Assembly (NCBI GenBank): GCA_030268105.1
Contig: BSDZ01000010.1
Coordinates: 4,502,001 to 4,566,000 of the forward strand
Origin: Volvox africanus
Lineage: Eukaryota > Chlorophyta > Chlorophyceae > Chlamydomonadales > Volvocaceae
Length of the DNA: 64,000 nt
Direction of reading: 5' to 3'
Positions 1-8,284 of the stretch are shown here, piece after piece. The first letter of the stretch is position 1. Every line of letters starts with the position of its first letter. The notes below the pieces were generated by a model. It was not told where the DNA came from and did no database searches. It was given only the letters and a program-made list of their open reading frames with translations. The translations under genes were made by a program, and so were the position numbers.

Positions 1-1687
1 TAGTTGATGTATATGTTACAGAATATTTAGTGTGGATCCTCATGGGTTCTTCTGTTTTTGTTCTCATCACAGTGTTGGGCGTTACGATAGGGCGATACTG
101 CTCAACGGTGTCATTTACACAGTCCAATCATGATGAACGAGCTCTTCAGCTTTTCGTCGTTTTACCTGGGTCACGGACGTTGACGTTTTCTGGAAGTACG
201 GACTCAACTGTGGGACAGCTCATGGACTTCGTCTCCAGTAATTCCTTATTTACATTTCAACCTGGATCAGTTTGGAGGTTGACTTCTAGTAGAGGGGACG
301 TGCTATCAGATCGAGATAAACATCTTGGCTTGTACGGCTTACATAACCAGTACCATGTTAAAGTTCTTGGCCGCCTCCTTGGAGGCAGTGGAAGGCTTCT
401 GAACAAGCGCCCAGCCTCATCCAAAAGGGATAACATATCAGGTGCGCACGGATGACTTATGTTCATATAGGTTTTTAAGGAATATATTTATTTGGAACAT
501 TCATTGTGCACTCATCTCGTACCAGCCACCCACTCATGCTGTCAATAATTTTAAATCAAAGTACAGTTATTCATACTAGCCCGGGCTTTGGTGTGATGAG
601 CCAGGCACTGTGGTTTGTTTGGATGGGTCCAATGAAACCCTTCCAATTGCCATCCACCGTGGCCATGCATGTATGCACGGAAAAAATTAAAATATCCCTC
701 ACGCCAAATTGGCATGCAAGCTACATCTACGTATCTCCTTACTTGCATGACAGCATGATTAAATGAATGCAATATTACTGTGCTGCAAAATTCACAGATG
801 CATGGCTGCAAAAGCACAAGTTCAGTCGTTGTCAGGACCCTCTTGGTCAGGAGGTTTATGCATGTACTCAATGCCCATTTACTGGAAGGACACGGTCGCA
901 GCTTTATGGGCACATGAAGAGATGCAGACTTTCTTTCCCAGAGGATACCAACTTAAACATGGACAATGAGAATGACTTCAACACCTCTGATGATCATAAT
1001 GAAGACCACAGCAGTAGCAGCAAGGACAGTTCAGGGCATACATCAGAGGTGTTGTCAGGGGATAGCAGTGGACATTCGCAGGTTCAGGAAAAAACAGCTC
1101 TGCCCTCCTCACTTGTTTCTGCTCTCATTCACGTTATGGATGATCTTGATCCTGCCAATCCTAATCACCGGCAAACTCTAGAATATATATCAGCAATCCT
1201 GGATAACTTATGCCAACATAGTTATCCTGAATCTGAGGATGATGAACCCGATGCAGCAGAACTTGGTGTACTTTCACAGTTAGGGGCCATGGATCATGGG
1301 CAGTTACAGCTGCTGGAACCCACAAACCCAGCCGAGCTTCTTGCCTCAGGAAGCACTGTTCAAGCGTACAAATAACGTTTGGATGACCCTCTGTGGAGGG
1401 TCACTGTGAATAATGGTGATGGCGTTGTAGTGTGCCAAGGTAAGAGAAGTGTTGAGGCCTATTGTAGGGCATTATTAAACATCTTGCCTTGTTTGACGGA
1501 TGCATGCCTTTGGAAGAAAATAAGATTGTTCTCCTGCATGTACATGCATATTGAATGCATGCAGAGGCAAGAATAACCGTGGGTCAGTTTGGATATGCCT
1601 GGCTGAAAGAAAAGATGGCTGGACGTGTTTGAGATGTGGTTGCAGATCGACAGCTACGGTTCTTGAGGGATATCTGCTAACCTCCTG
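1..1687 (+). CDS. Gene U, copy A (5' end outside window): ubiquitin-like / C2HC zinc-finger / Cys-cluster protein
   Basis: Proposed exons: 1-441 (partial), 798-1439 and 1567-1687, with GT-AG borders and phases that match (1 then 1). Exon 1 holds the second hydrophobic segment and a ubiquitin-like domain whose end (HVKVLGRLLGG) resembles the ubiquitin tail. Exon 2 opens with a C2HC finger (CTQC, then His and Cys in HMKRC), followed by a Ser/Asp/Glu-rich acidic linker. Exon 3 gives a Cys cluster (CLRCGC). This copy has CAA at 809-811, where the array copies have TAA. An in-frame TAA at 1373-1375 lies between AYK and RLDDPLWRV, although the frame after it splices sensibly to exon 3. Family not recognised; exon structure is my inference. 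Confidence 0.6.
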
Positions 1688-2152
1688 GTAACCATGTTCC
1701 ACCCAGTCTTTATGTCCTCCGAAAGATGCTTGGAATACCAGACCTATGGGCCTCAATATAATGTACCTTTCTTTTGATGCCCGTGCTTGTCCGTCTCACT
1801 TTCGTGGATGGCCACACATCGTCATTGTTCGTTACCTTCAAGGCCCACCATTAACATACATATATGATTTTAGAAATGATAAGCTTACATTTTTTATTAA
1901 AAAAGAGAAAAACAAATCGACATATACCACATCAAACCACAAAGCACGCAGCAAATTAAAAGACTAGAACGAAACATAAAATTACAACTCACTAAAACGG
2001 GAAGACAGGATGAATGGGCTGTACCTTTTTCGCTGCCGCCTTGCTTGAGTTTGTAGCATTCCTGCTGGAGTTCCTTGCCTTAGAGGGCTCTGAACTCTTT
2101 GCCTACATGAAAAGGAAGTATGTTTGAGGAATATAGGAACAATTACATAAAA
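1..2152 (-). repeat. Inverted, truncated copy of the 5,027-bp amplicon
   Basis: This segment is the reverse complement of array sequence equivalent to about 27523-29669. It runs through gene U, crosses the amplicon junction near 1745, and continues into the 3' introns and exons of gene D in antisense. It stops at 2152, followed by an 8-bp A/T filler and then copia-B sequence. It differs from the main array at a few sites, including a CAA where the array has TAA. The amplicon junction inside it shows that it came from an already tandem array, not from the native locus. Confidence 0.9.
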
Positions 2153-2171
2153 TAAATAAATCCTTCGCTAC

Positions 2172-2690
2172 GTGGCGGGCACGCGCAACCTGGGCCTACA
2201 GTTCCGGCGGGAGAGCAAGGAGATCATCGATGGATATTGCGATTCGGACTGGGCAGGAGACACTAACTCAAGGCGATCCACGACTGGGTACGTATTTCGC
2301 GTTAATGGTACCGCAATCAGCTGGAGCAGTCAGTTGCAGCGCATTGTGGCAGCGTCATCCGTGGAGGCTGAATACCAGGCCCTTTCCAGCGCAGTCAGGG
2401 AAGTCCTCTGGTTGAATAAGCTATGCGGGGACCTTAATGTGGACTCCGACGGAATCAGAATCAACATAGACTCACAAGGGGCCTTAGACCTAGGCAACAA
2501 CCCCATTACATCATCACGGTCTAAGCATATTGATGTACAGCACCACATGATTCGCGAGAGAGTGATAGAGGGCGACGTGGCACTGGGGCATTGCCGCACG
2601 GAGGAGATGGTGGCGGACGCATTGACCAAACCACTGCCAGAAGGAAAGTTCGTCTGGTGCCGCCGTGAAATAGGACTAGACGATACCTGA
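2172..2690 (+). CDS. Copia-B RNase H domain (partial pol)
   Basis: 172 codons matching the C-terminus of Ty1/copia pol. Visible RNase H landmarks are CDSDWAGD (first Asp), SSVEAEYQAL (Glu) and the DSQGAL Asp, followed by the ADALTKPL motif typical of copia pol ends. The frame closes at TGA. Reverse transcriptase is absent upstream because the element is truncated at 2161, so this cannot be a functional element. The apparent start is only the first permitted codon in an open frame and is not a real initiation site. Compared with the copy at 50667-51194, it lacks that copy's internal TGA (CGA here). Confidence 0.85.
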   Translation: MAGTRNLGLQFRRESKEIIDGYCDSDWAGDTNSRRSTTGYVFRVNGTAISWSSQLQRIVAASSVEAEYQALSSAVREVLWLNKLCGDLNVDSDGIRINIDSQGALDLGNNPITSSRSKHIDVQHHMIRERVIEGDVALGHCRTEEMVADALTKPLPEGKFVWCRREIGLDDT

Positions 2691-2759
2691 CAAAGAAGCC
2701 ATCGATCTGTTGGTAGAAACCAGCTCATATAGGCCAATAAGGCGTGAGCCCGGGTGGCT

Positions 2760-2764
2760 GGCTG
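2760..2764. repeat. Target-site duplication of copia-A #1, left
   Basis: GGCTG directly before the TGTTAAG end of the LTR. The same five bases follow the right LTR at 7175-7179. Five-base duplications are usual for Ty1/copia integrase. The uninterrupted copia-B copy at 51264-51268 has a single GGCTG at the corresponding place. Confidence 0.9.
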
Positions 2765-3067
2765 TGTTAAGTCTTGGACGGTGCAAACATTGGTTGCCAC
2801 AACCTTGGAACTGTCCTAGAGAAGGAGCTCGGAGCTGTCCTAGAGAAGGAGCTTGGAACTGTCCTAGAGTTAAGTGGAGCCATCCGAGAGGACAACCGGG
2901 CGGAACTCTTGGAATAGCTAACAGCAGGCAATAATAGTATTTAAGGGTGCATAAACTCTGCAATAGTCACCCAACAGCTAGCAATCGTCTAGTGTCTTAT
3001 ACATCTGACCTCCTCTGACCTCTGTAATACTTCATAGCAGCTTTATACTTCCTTTATCTCCTTAACA
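2765..3067 (+). repeat. Copia-A 5' LTR (#1)
   Basis: 303 bp with inverted ends TGTTAAG/CTTAACA. It contains three near-identical copies of a CTGTCCTAGAG motif within its first 120 bp and two CTGACCTC units near the end. The same LTR recurs at 6872-7174, 15382-15684 and 23700-24002, and 5'-truncated at 11097-11343 and 19607-19863. It should carry the element promoter; I see only a weak TATTTAA-type box (2937-2943). Confidence 0.95.
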
Positions 3068-3082
3068 GGTTATGAGCCCCGC
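3068..3082 (+). promoter_or_regulatory. Primer-binding site, half-tRNA-Met type
   Basis: GGTTATGAGCCC immediately follows the LTR. Its reverse complement, GGGCTCATAACC, is the anticodon stem-loop of methionine tRNAs (CAU anticodon), not a tRNA 3' end. Drosophila copia is known to be primed by a 5' half of initiator tRNA cleaved in the anticodon loop, so the same priming mode is inferred here. The site recurs at 11344, 11578 and 19864. Confidence 0.7.
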
Positions 3083-3127
3083 CTGGGCGCTCTGAGAGAA
3101 CCAAGAACAACATGGGCCCTTGCCAAG

Positions 3128-6100
3128 TTGGCTGAACCCCTCGGTCTCAACAACTACTCTACATGGGCCTATCGGTTTGAGAACTTGTGTGCTGAGCATA
3201 ACTTGAACAGGGCGCTGTTGACTGAGCCGGTTACAGATGAAGAGGTCGCTGCATCGGAGCGAGTGAAGACTCTGCTGGTGAAGAATGTGAAGGACTGCCA
3301 TCTGCCGGTCATCAAGGCATCGCCGAACGCCAAAATGGCGTGGGATGGCCTTGCTGCGATTTTTGCCGCCAACAACCATGCCCGCAGATCTCAGCTGCGT
3401 CAGGAGTATACTAAGCTGGCGATGAAGAAGGGAGAGGCCCTGCCGGTGTACCTTGCAAGAGTGCGGGAGCTACACACAGATCTGCTGAAGGTGGGCCAGG
3501 CCACCAGTGAACAAGACATGACGTATGCAATGCTGACGGGTCTACCTCAGAAGTATGAGGTGATAGTGTCGATTTTGACGACACAGTCTGGTGAGCTTAC
3601 GCTGTCTAGTGCAACCGCACAACTGCTGGCGTTCGAAGCTAGGGTAGGGAGCATGCATGAGGCCTCTACCAGCTCGTCTGCTTTTGTCAGTGCGGGTAGG
3701 GGAAGCTCAGCCACAGGAAGTGCGCCCCGACGTGGAGGAAGCCACGTCCGCGGCGGATCACGGGAGCCACTGCAGTGCTGGAACTGTGGAAAGCCCGGGC
3801 ATCTGGAGAGGGGGTGCACTGCCCCCAGGATGGCTCAGAGGTCTGGCTCATGGAGCTCGGCGCCTAGAGGACCCGGTTATGGGTCAGGCGGCCTGGAGCG
3901 CACAAGAATGGGCGGCCATGGAGAGGCCGCGGGCGGGCCCAGCTTGGGGAGCGACCGCCGAGGTTATGGCCGGCACGACCATGTGGACGGTGCCGGCGAC
4001 AGGGGCAATGCTAGCCCGAGGAACTTTGCCTTTGTGGCATCTGGGTCTGACCGCCTGAAAGGTTGGTACCTGGATTCTGGTGCATCTCATCATCTGACAT
4101 ATGATGCAGATCAGATAGTGGACGTCCGCGAGCTGGCGGAGTCAGAAAAGTTTGAGATCCTGAGTGTGAACGGGGGGATCATCAGGCCCACAGCGGTAGG
4201 GACTCTGAGGCTTATCCCCGGGGTCAATATGCATGCACGGGTGACGGTGGAAGAGGTGTATCTTGTTCCTGACAGCTTTGCAAATGTGCTGTCAGTTGCT
4301 GCCCTGGATAAGCAGGGTGGGTCAGTTTGCTTTGAGGATGGCCAAGTCACTATGCGCAAGGGTGGTGAGAAGATTCTGACGGGCCAGCGCTTGGGCGACC
4401 TGTATGCCCTATCATGTTTTTCGATTCCCAGGTCTGCTTCCAGGTTGAGATACACCCAGCCTTTTGGTGGAGTGGCTCATGGGAAGTCTGCATCTGAATC
4501 AATGGACTTGTGGCACCGCCGGTATGGACACCTTGGCCTAGGTAATCTTGAGAGGTTGGTGGGTGAAGGCATGGTGTCAGGGGTGCGTTTTGGAAAGGAG
4601 CAGGTGAAGGGAGCCGGAGATGCGGGTGTGTGCGAGCCATGTGTGATGTCACGGCAGCGCCGAGGGCCCTTCCCATCAACTGGGCATAAGGTGGATCAAC
4701 CACTAGCTCTTATTCATCTTGATGTTTGTGGTCCGATGCCTGAGCGAACACCAACGGGTTCCCTCTACCTAACTGTCTTGTTGGATGACTATACTGGTTT
4801 TTCGGCTGTAGCCTTTACACCTACCAAGGAAGCGGTGAAGGACAAGGTGATGACTATGGTGAATCAGCTGGAGACGTACAGTGGTTTTCGGGTCAAGGAG
4901 GTACGGTCTGATCAAGGGGGTGAGTTCATTAACAGTCCCCTGCAGGAGTTTTTCCGTACGAAAGGGATTCGGCATGGGCCTACGGTGGGGTATGCCCCCG
5001 AGCAGAATGGAGCTGCTGAGCGCTTGAATAGGACTCTGTTAGAGAAGATGCGTGCTCTATTGGCTGAGTCTCAACTTCCCCAATGCATGTGGGCTGAGGC
5101 TGTCTCTACGGCGAATTACCTTCGGAATATTTCACCTGTGTCCGGTCGGCCCTGCACCCCGTATGAAGCTTTCTCAGGGGAACATCCTGATGTGAGTCAT
5201 CTGCGTGTGTTTGGATGTACGGCATATGTCCATATCCCCAAGGAGAAGCGCAATAAATTAGATCCGGTAAGTCGCAAGGGTGTTCTGGTTGGGTACGGCG
5301 ATGCAGGCCAGTACCGTATCCTTTTTTCAGACAATGTAGTGTCGGTGCACTCTGATGTCACCTTTGATGAGCGGAATGTCGGTGAGAAAGCACAGCAAGC
5401 TAGTCGTGCAAAGAAGTCCGTAAGGTGGCGCAACCCCGTAGACAGTACGCCTGATTCTGATAGTGATAGTGATGATGATGATGATAATGATGAGTGGGAA
5501 CCGGCCCCTCACACCCAAGGTGGCGGATCCTCTACTGGTGCAGGAGGTTCAGGGGATAACAGCGGTGGACCAACAGGGGGTGGTGATGCTTCCGGCGCAG
5601 GTCCCTCGGGGAGTTCGTCCGGTGCTGGCCCCTCTGTGGGTGCTGCCGGTGCGAGTAACAATTTTGAGTCTAGGTACCCTGTCCGTGATCGAAAACGGCC
5701 GTCCGAGTGGTGGCGCAGTGAGGACCCTAGGTCTGTTGCCGGCCGGGTCCATGTGGCTGCCGCAACCAAAGTGTCTGAGCCCAACACTTATGCTGAAGCG
5801 GTGTCTGGGGCGCAGGCCAGCGAGTGGAAAAGGGCTATGGATGACGAAATTAACTCTCAGTTGGCAAATGGAACCTGGACCTTAGAAACACCCCCGCCAG
5901 GCACGAAGCTTATTCCATGTCGCTGGGTGTATAAGGTGAAACACAATCCAGATGGTAGTGTTGAGCGGTTTAAAGCGCGCTTGGTCGCAAAAGGGTTTGT
6001 ACAGCGCGAGGGGGTGGATTATGGTGAGCTCTTTGCGCCTACGTCCCGTAGCTCATCTTTTCGAGTCCTTTTAGCGGTTGCAGCGGCTAGAAAAATGCCC

Positions 6101-6187
6101 ATTCACCAGCTAGATGTGACGACTGCGTTCTTGAATGGAGAACTGAAGGAGGATCTTTGGATGGAGCAGCCACCGGGGTACGAGTAG
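3128..6187 (+). CDS. Copia-A #1 gag-pol, interrupted in RT
   Basis: 1,019-codon open frame. In order: a Gag region; a CCHC knuckle near residue 217 (CWNCGKPGHLERGC); protease DSGA near 316; an integrase HHCC zinc site near 460-505; integrase catalytic Asp in SDQGGEF near 593 and Glu in NGAAER near 628; then RT up to TTAFLNGEL. The frame ends at TAG 6185-6187, where copy #3 reads TCG, and a 32-bp deletion just downstream shifts the frame. The listed start is TTG. No ATG lies in frame upstream; the first in-frame ATG (3335) is about 70 codons in, so the true initiation codon is unresolved. Confidence 0.9.
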   Translation: MAEPLGLNNYSTWAYRFENLCAEHNLNRALLTEPVTDEEVAASERVKTLLVKNVKDCHLPVIKASPNAKMAWDGLAAIFAANNHARRSQLRQEYTKLAMKKGEALPVYLARVRELHTDLLKVGQATSEQDMTYAMLTGLPQKYEVIVSILTTQSGELTLSSATAQLLAFEARVGSMHEASTSSSAFVSAGRGSSATGSAPRRGGSHVRGGSREPLQCWNCGKPGHLERGCTAPRMAQRSGSWSSAPRGPGYGSGGLERTRMGGHGEAAGGPSLGSDRRGYGRHDHVDGAGDRGNASPRNFAFVASGSDRLKGWYLDSGASHHLTYDADQIVDVRELAESEKFEILSVNGGIIRPTAVGTLRLIPGVNMHARVTVEEVYLVPDSFANVLSVAALDKQGGSVCFEDGQVTMRKGGEKILTGQRLGDLYALSCFSIPRSASRLRYTQPFGGVAHGKSASESMDLWHRRYGHLGLGNLERLVGEGMVSGVRFGKEQVKGAGDAGVCEPCVMSRQRRGPFPSTGHKVDQPLALIHLDVCGPMPERTPTGSLYLTVLLDDYTGFSAVAFTPTKEAVKDKVMTMVNQLETYSGFRVKEVRSDQGGEFINSPLQEFFRTKGIRHGPTVGYAPEQNGAAERLNRTLLEKMRALLAESQLPQCMWAEAVSTANYLRNISPVSGRPCTPYEAFSGEHPDVSHLRVFGCTAYVHIPKEKRNKLDPVSRKGVLVGYGDAGQYRILFSDNVVSVHSDVTFDERNVGEKAQQASRAKKSVRWRNPVDSTPDSDSDSDDDDDNDEWEPAPHTQGGGSSTGAGGSGDNSGGPTGGGDASGAGPSGSSSGAGPSVGAAGASNNFESRYPVRDRKRPSEWWRSEDPRSVAGRVHVAAATKVSEPNTYAEAVSGAQASEWKRAMDDEINSQLANGTWTLETPPPGTKLIPCRWVYKVKHNPDGSVERFKARLVAKGFVQREGVDYGELFAPTSRSSSFRVLLAVAAARKMPIHQLDVTTAFLNGELKEDLWMEQPPGYE

Positions 6188-6406
6188 GAAACCTGCTGGT
6201 CTAAAGCAGGCCCCACGGTGCTGGTATGATAAGTTGTGTGAGAAGTTTGCCGAGATTGGGCTGTTCCCGTCTAAATCAGATCCGGCTATGTTTCTGAAGG
6301 TTGATGAAAGGGGAGTGGTGGTTGCATTGGTTCATGTGGATGATACGTGTGTGGCCTCAGATGATTTAGAATTGGTGCGGAAGGTGAAAGAGGCGATTGG
6401 TCAGTG
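6188..6406 (+). pseudogene. Copia-A #1 RT remnant, out of frame
   Basis: After the 32-bp deletion the sequence still encodes the RT stretch QAPRCWYDKL through HVDD (catalytic Asp pair near 6339) to the end of the palm, but in a different frame from the upstream ORF. It ends at a TGA created where roughly 400 bp were lost before RNase H. Copy #3 reads the same stretch in frame with gag-pol. Confidence 0.8.
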
Positions 6407-6849
6407 ATTCGGATTGGGCAGGAGACACAGTTACCCGCAGGTCAACAACTGGTTATGTTTTCCGAGTGAACGGTACTGCGATAAGTTGGAGCAGCCAGCT
6501 GCAGCGTACCGTGGCAGCATCATCAGTGGAGGCAGAGTATCAAGCTCTTTCCAGTGCGGTGAGAGAAGCCCTTTGGCTGTCAAAGCTGTCTGACGGTCTG
6601 AAGATCGGCACCTCCCCCTCGATTATTAAGGTGGATTCCCAGGGGGCGATGAATATCAGCAACAACCCTATGACGTCCCAGCAGTCCAAGCATATTGATG
6701 TGATGCATCATCTAGTCAGAGAGCGGGTCGCAAGTGGGGAGGTTGAGCTTAGGTACTGCCCTACGGAGAAGATGGTGGCTGATGTGATGACGAAGGCCTT
6801 GGGTGAAGCCAAGTTCAAGTGGTGCCGTGCCTCCATGGGTGTAGTCTAG
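6397..6849 (+). CDS. Copia-A #1 RNase H
   Basis: 150 codons of copia-type RNase H: SDSDWAGD, SSVEAEYQAL, VDSQGAM and the final ADVMTKAL. It lies in another frame relative to the RT remnant because of the shared deletion at about 6406, so it is a detached domain. The frame closes at TAG 6847-6849, just before the polypurine tract. The region corresponding to copia-B 50340-50744 (RT thumb/connection) is missing. Confidence 0.85.
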   Translation: MVSDSDWAGDTVTRRSTTGYVFRVNGTAISWSSQLQRTVAASSVEAEYQALSSAVREALWLSKLSDGLKIGTSPSIIKVDSQGAMNISNNPMTSQQSKHIDVMHHLVRERVASGEVELRYCPTEKMVADVMTKALGEAKFKWCRASMGVV

Positions 6850-6860
6850 TGGGGTTTGCA

Positions 6861-6871
6861 CCGAGGGGGCG
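6861..6871 (+). promoter_or_regulatory. Polypurine tract of copia-A #1
   Basis: CCGAGGGGGCG directly precedes the 3' LTR and would serve as the plus-strand primer. A similar GAGGGGG tract precedes the copia-B LTR at 7402-7410. Confidence 0.8.
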
Positions 6872-7174
6872 TGTTAAGTCTTGGACGGTGCAAACATTGG
6901 TTGCCACAACCTTGGAACTGTCCTAGAGAAGGAGCTCGGAGCTGTCCTAGAGAAGGAGCTTGGAACTGTCCTAGAGTTAAGTGGAGCCATCCGAGAGGAC
7001 AACCGGGCGGAACTCTTGGAATAGCTAACAGCAGGCAATAATAGTATTTAAGGGTGCATAAACTCTGCAATAGTCACCCAACAGCTAGCAATCGTCTAGT
7101 GTCTTATACATCTGACCTCCTCTGACCTCTGTAATACTTCATAGCAGCTTTATACTTCCTTTATCTCCTTAACA
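6872..7174 (+). repeat. Copia-A 3' LTR (#1)
   Basis: 303 bp, TGTTAAG to CTTAACA, apparently identical to the 5' LTR at 2765-3067, followed by the GGCTG duplication at 7175-7179. Confidence 0.95.
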
Positions 7175-7179
7175 GGCTG

Positions 7180-7692
7180 TAGTTAAGCTGTTTTTGATAG
7201 TGAGGTCATTATTTCTTTTGACAATAACGTTCATAAACGAAGGATTACTTATTCTTGTTGTGGCATCTAACAGCACCAGTCCAGCATCGTCTCAATTGCC
7301 TTATCGTAGAGGTTTATTTCAGTGATACTTAGTAACTTGACGCTACTATCTTTGAGGAAGTGTGATATTGGAGTGCCCTATTCGACCATGACGTGCATCC
7401 CGAGGGGGTGTGTTGTGATTATGCGGGATTTCACGTCATCATAATACCGTCTGATAACAGTTGTGCAATAGCTCTTACTTAGGTGCGAGTAACCGCGATG
7501 TAAGTTAGGTATCGCGATGAGTGCCGTACAGTTATTATCGCGAGTATATTGTTTGTGCGCACTCTGCGCTAATTAGTCTTGCGCGTTACTAACGTTGATA
7601 CTATAATTATTTATGCCAAATATACACGGTTCTTGCGTCAATACATTGTAATCTATCCACGTTTCGCATCGGTTGCTCCTATCCTCGTAAGA
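7180..7692 (+). repeat. Copia-B 3' tail and LTR
   Basis: Continuation of the split copia-B fragment. 7180-7401 is 3' untranslated sequence, 7402-7410 a G-rich polypurine tract, and 7411-7692 a 282-bp LTR starting TGTTGTGATT. It ends GTAAGA, not the expected CA. The copy at 51500-51781 ends at the same base, followed by quite different DNA, so this is either the real terminus or a shared ancestral truncation. Confidence 0.75.
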
Positions 7693-8284
7693 AGACTTGA
7701 ATAGTAAATTACATGCATACGCACAGGAAGCTCCTTATACATGCATGTACGTGAAATACTGGGATACAGCCTCATCATCATACTTCCAGGAGCTTGCTAA
7801 TAAGAAACTTGATTAACATTCCTTAAAAATAATTTATGACGTTTCTCATGAACTCGTTGACTAGCTTTTACGACAACCAACCGTTACATGCCGCAAATCG
7901 CTAGCCGCATGCGAAGAGCTAAACAGATTTTTTATGTAGGACGACGGCAATCATCAATATTATTGTAAAATAACATTCTTTATTGCTGCTGCACCTTGTA
8001 TATATGTTAAGATTTAAAGGCTAGTGCACAGCATAACTTTTATAGCAGTTGCTCTTGCTTGCTTCACGGGTGGCATTAAATGTACATATAAAGGATGTTG
8101 TAAAGCAGGGTTACGAAACATTGTTGCTTACATGGGATTGATTGGCAGCAGCACAACCCTGGACGGAGTACCAAAGCACTTCTCTTCACTTTTTAGTAGT
8201 ACGTAGGGCCCATGCCTCATGTCTGCAGCTGTATGTATCCTGCTGAAGGAGCAAGTTATTTGCAATAGTACAACCTTTTAATGA
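7693..8284 (+). promoter_or_regulatory. Upstream region of gene D, copy B
   Basis: About 590 bp of A/T-rich sequence before the gene D start. There is a TATATAT-like stretch near 7998-8004 and several GCATGCAT/ACATGCAT motifs near 7710-7750. An in-frame TGA directly precedes the ATG at 8285. A 60-codon open frame inside (8024-8206) begins at GTG and shows no domain, so I do not call it a gene. Promoter function is inferred only from position. Confidence 0.35.

Larger units (their letters stand above)
2765..7174 (+). mobile_element. Copia-A #1, complete ends, defective coding
   Basis: Full LTR-to-LTR Ty1/copia element. It has 303-bp LTRs at 2765-3067 and 6872-7174 that begin TGTTAAG and end CTTAACA, a primer-binding site at 3068, a polypurine tract at 6861-6871 and a 5-bp GGCTG duplication at 2760-2764 and 7175-7179. 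The order gag, protease, integrase, RT, RNase H is standard for copia. Two deletions break pol: 32 bp in RT after 6187, and about 400 bp between the RT palm and RNase H at about 6406. It inserted into the copia-B fragment. Its LTRs appear identical in my reading, which suggests a recent insertion. Confidence 0.95.
2161..7692 (+). mobile_element. Copia-B 3' fragment #1 (interrupted by copia-A #1)
   Basis: 2161-2764 plus 7175-7692 together match the 3' part of the copia-B element at 50667-51781: RNase H, a 3' untranslated stretch, a polypurine tract and an LTR. Nothing upstream of the RNase H region is present, so the element is 5'-truncated at 2161, where it abuts an inverted amplicon copy. 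It is split by copia-A #1, with a GGCTG duplication at the insertion site. The 3' end at 7692 abuts plus-oriented amplicon sequence, so this fragment sits where the array changes orientation. Confidence 0.85.

Noticed and set aside
6856..7041. Open frames inside the copia-A LTR (both strands, repeated)
   Set aside because: Shadow frames in repeat DNA created by the CTGTCCTAGAG repeats. No start, domain or family similarity.
8024..8206. 60-codon ORF upstream of gene D in every unit
   Set aside because: It starts at GTG, has no recognisable domain and lies in a probable promoter/leader. Its conservation is explained by the recent amplification.
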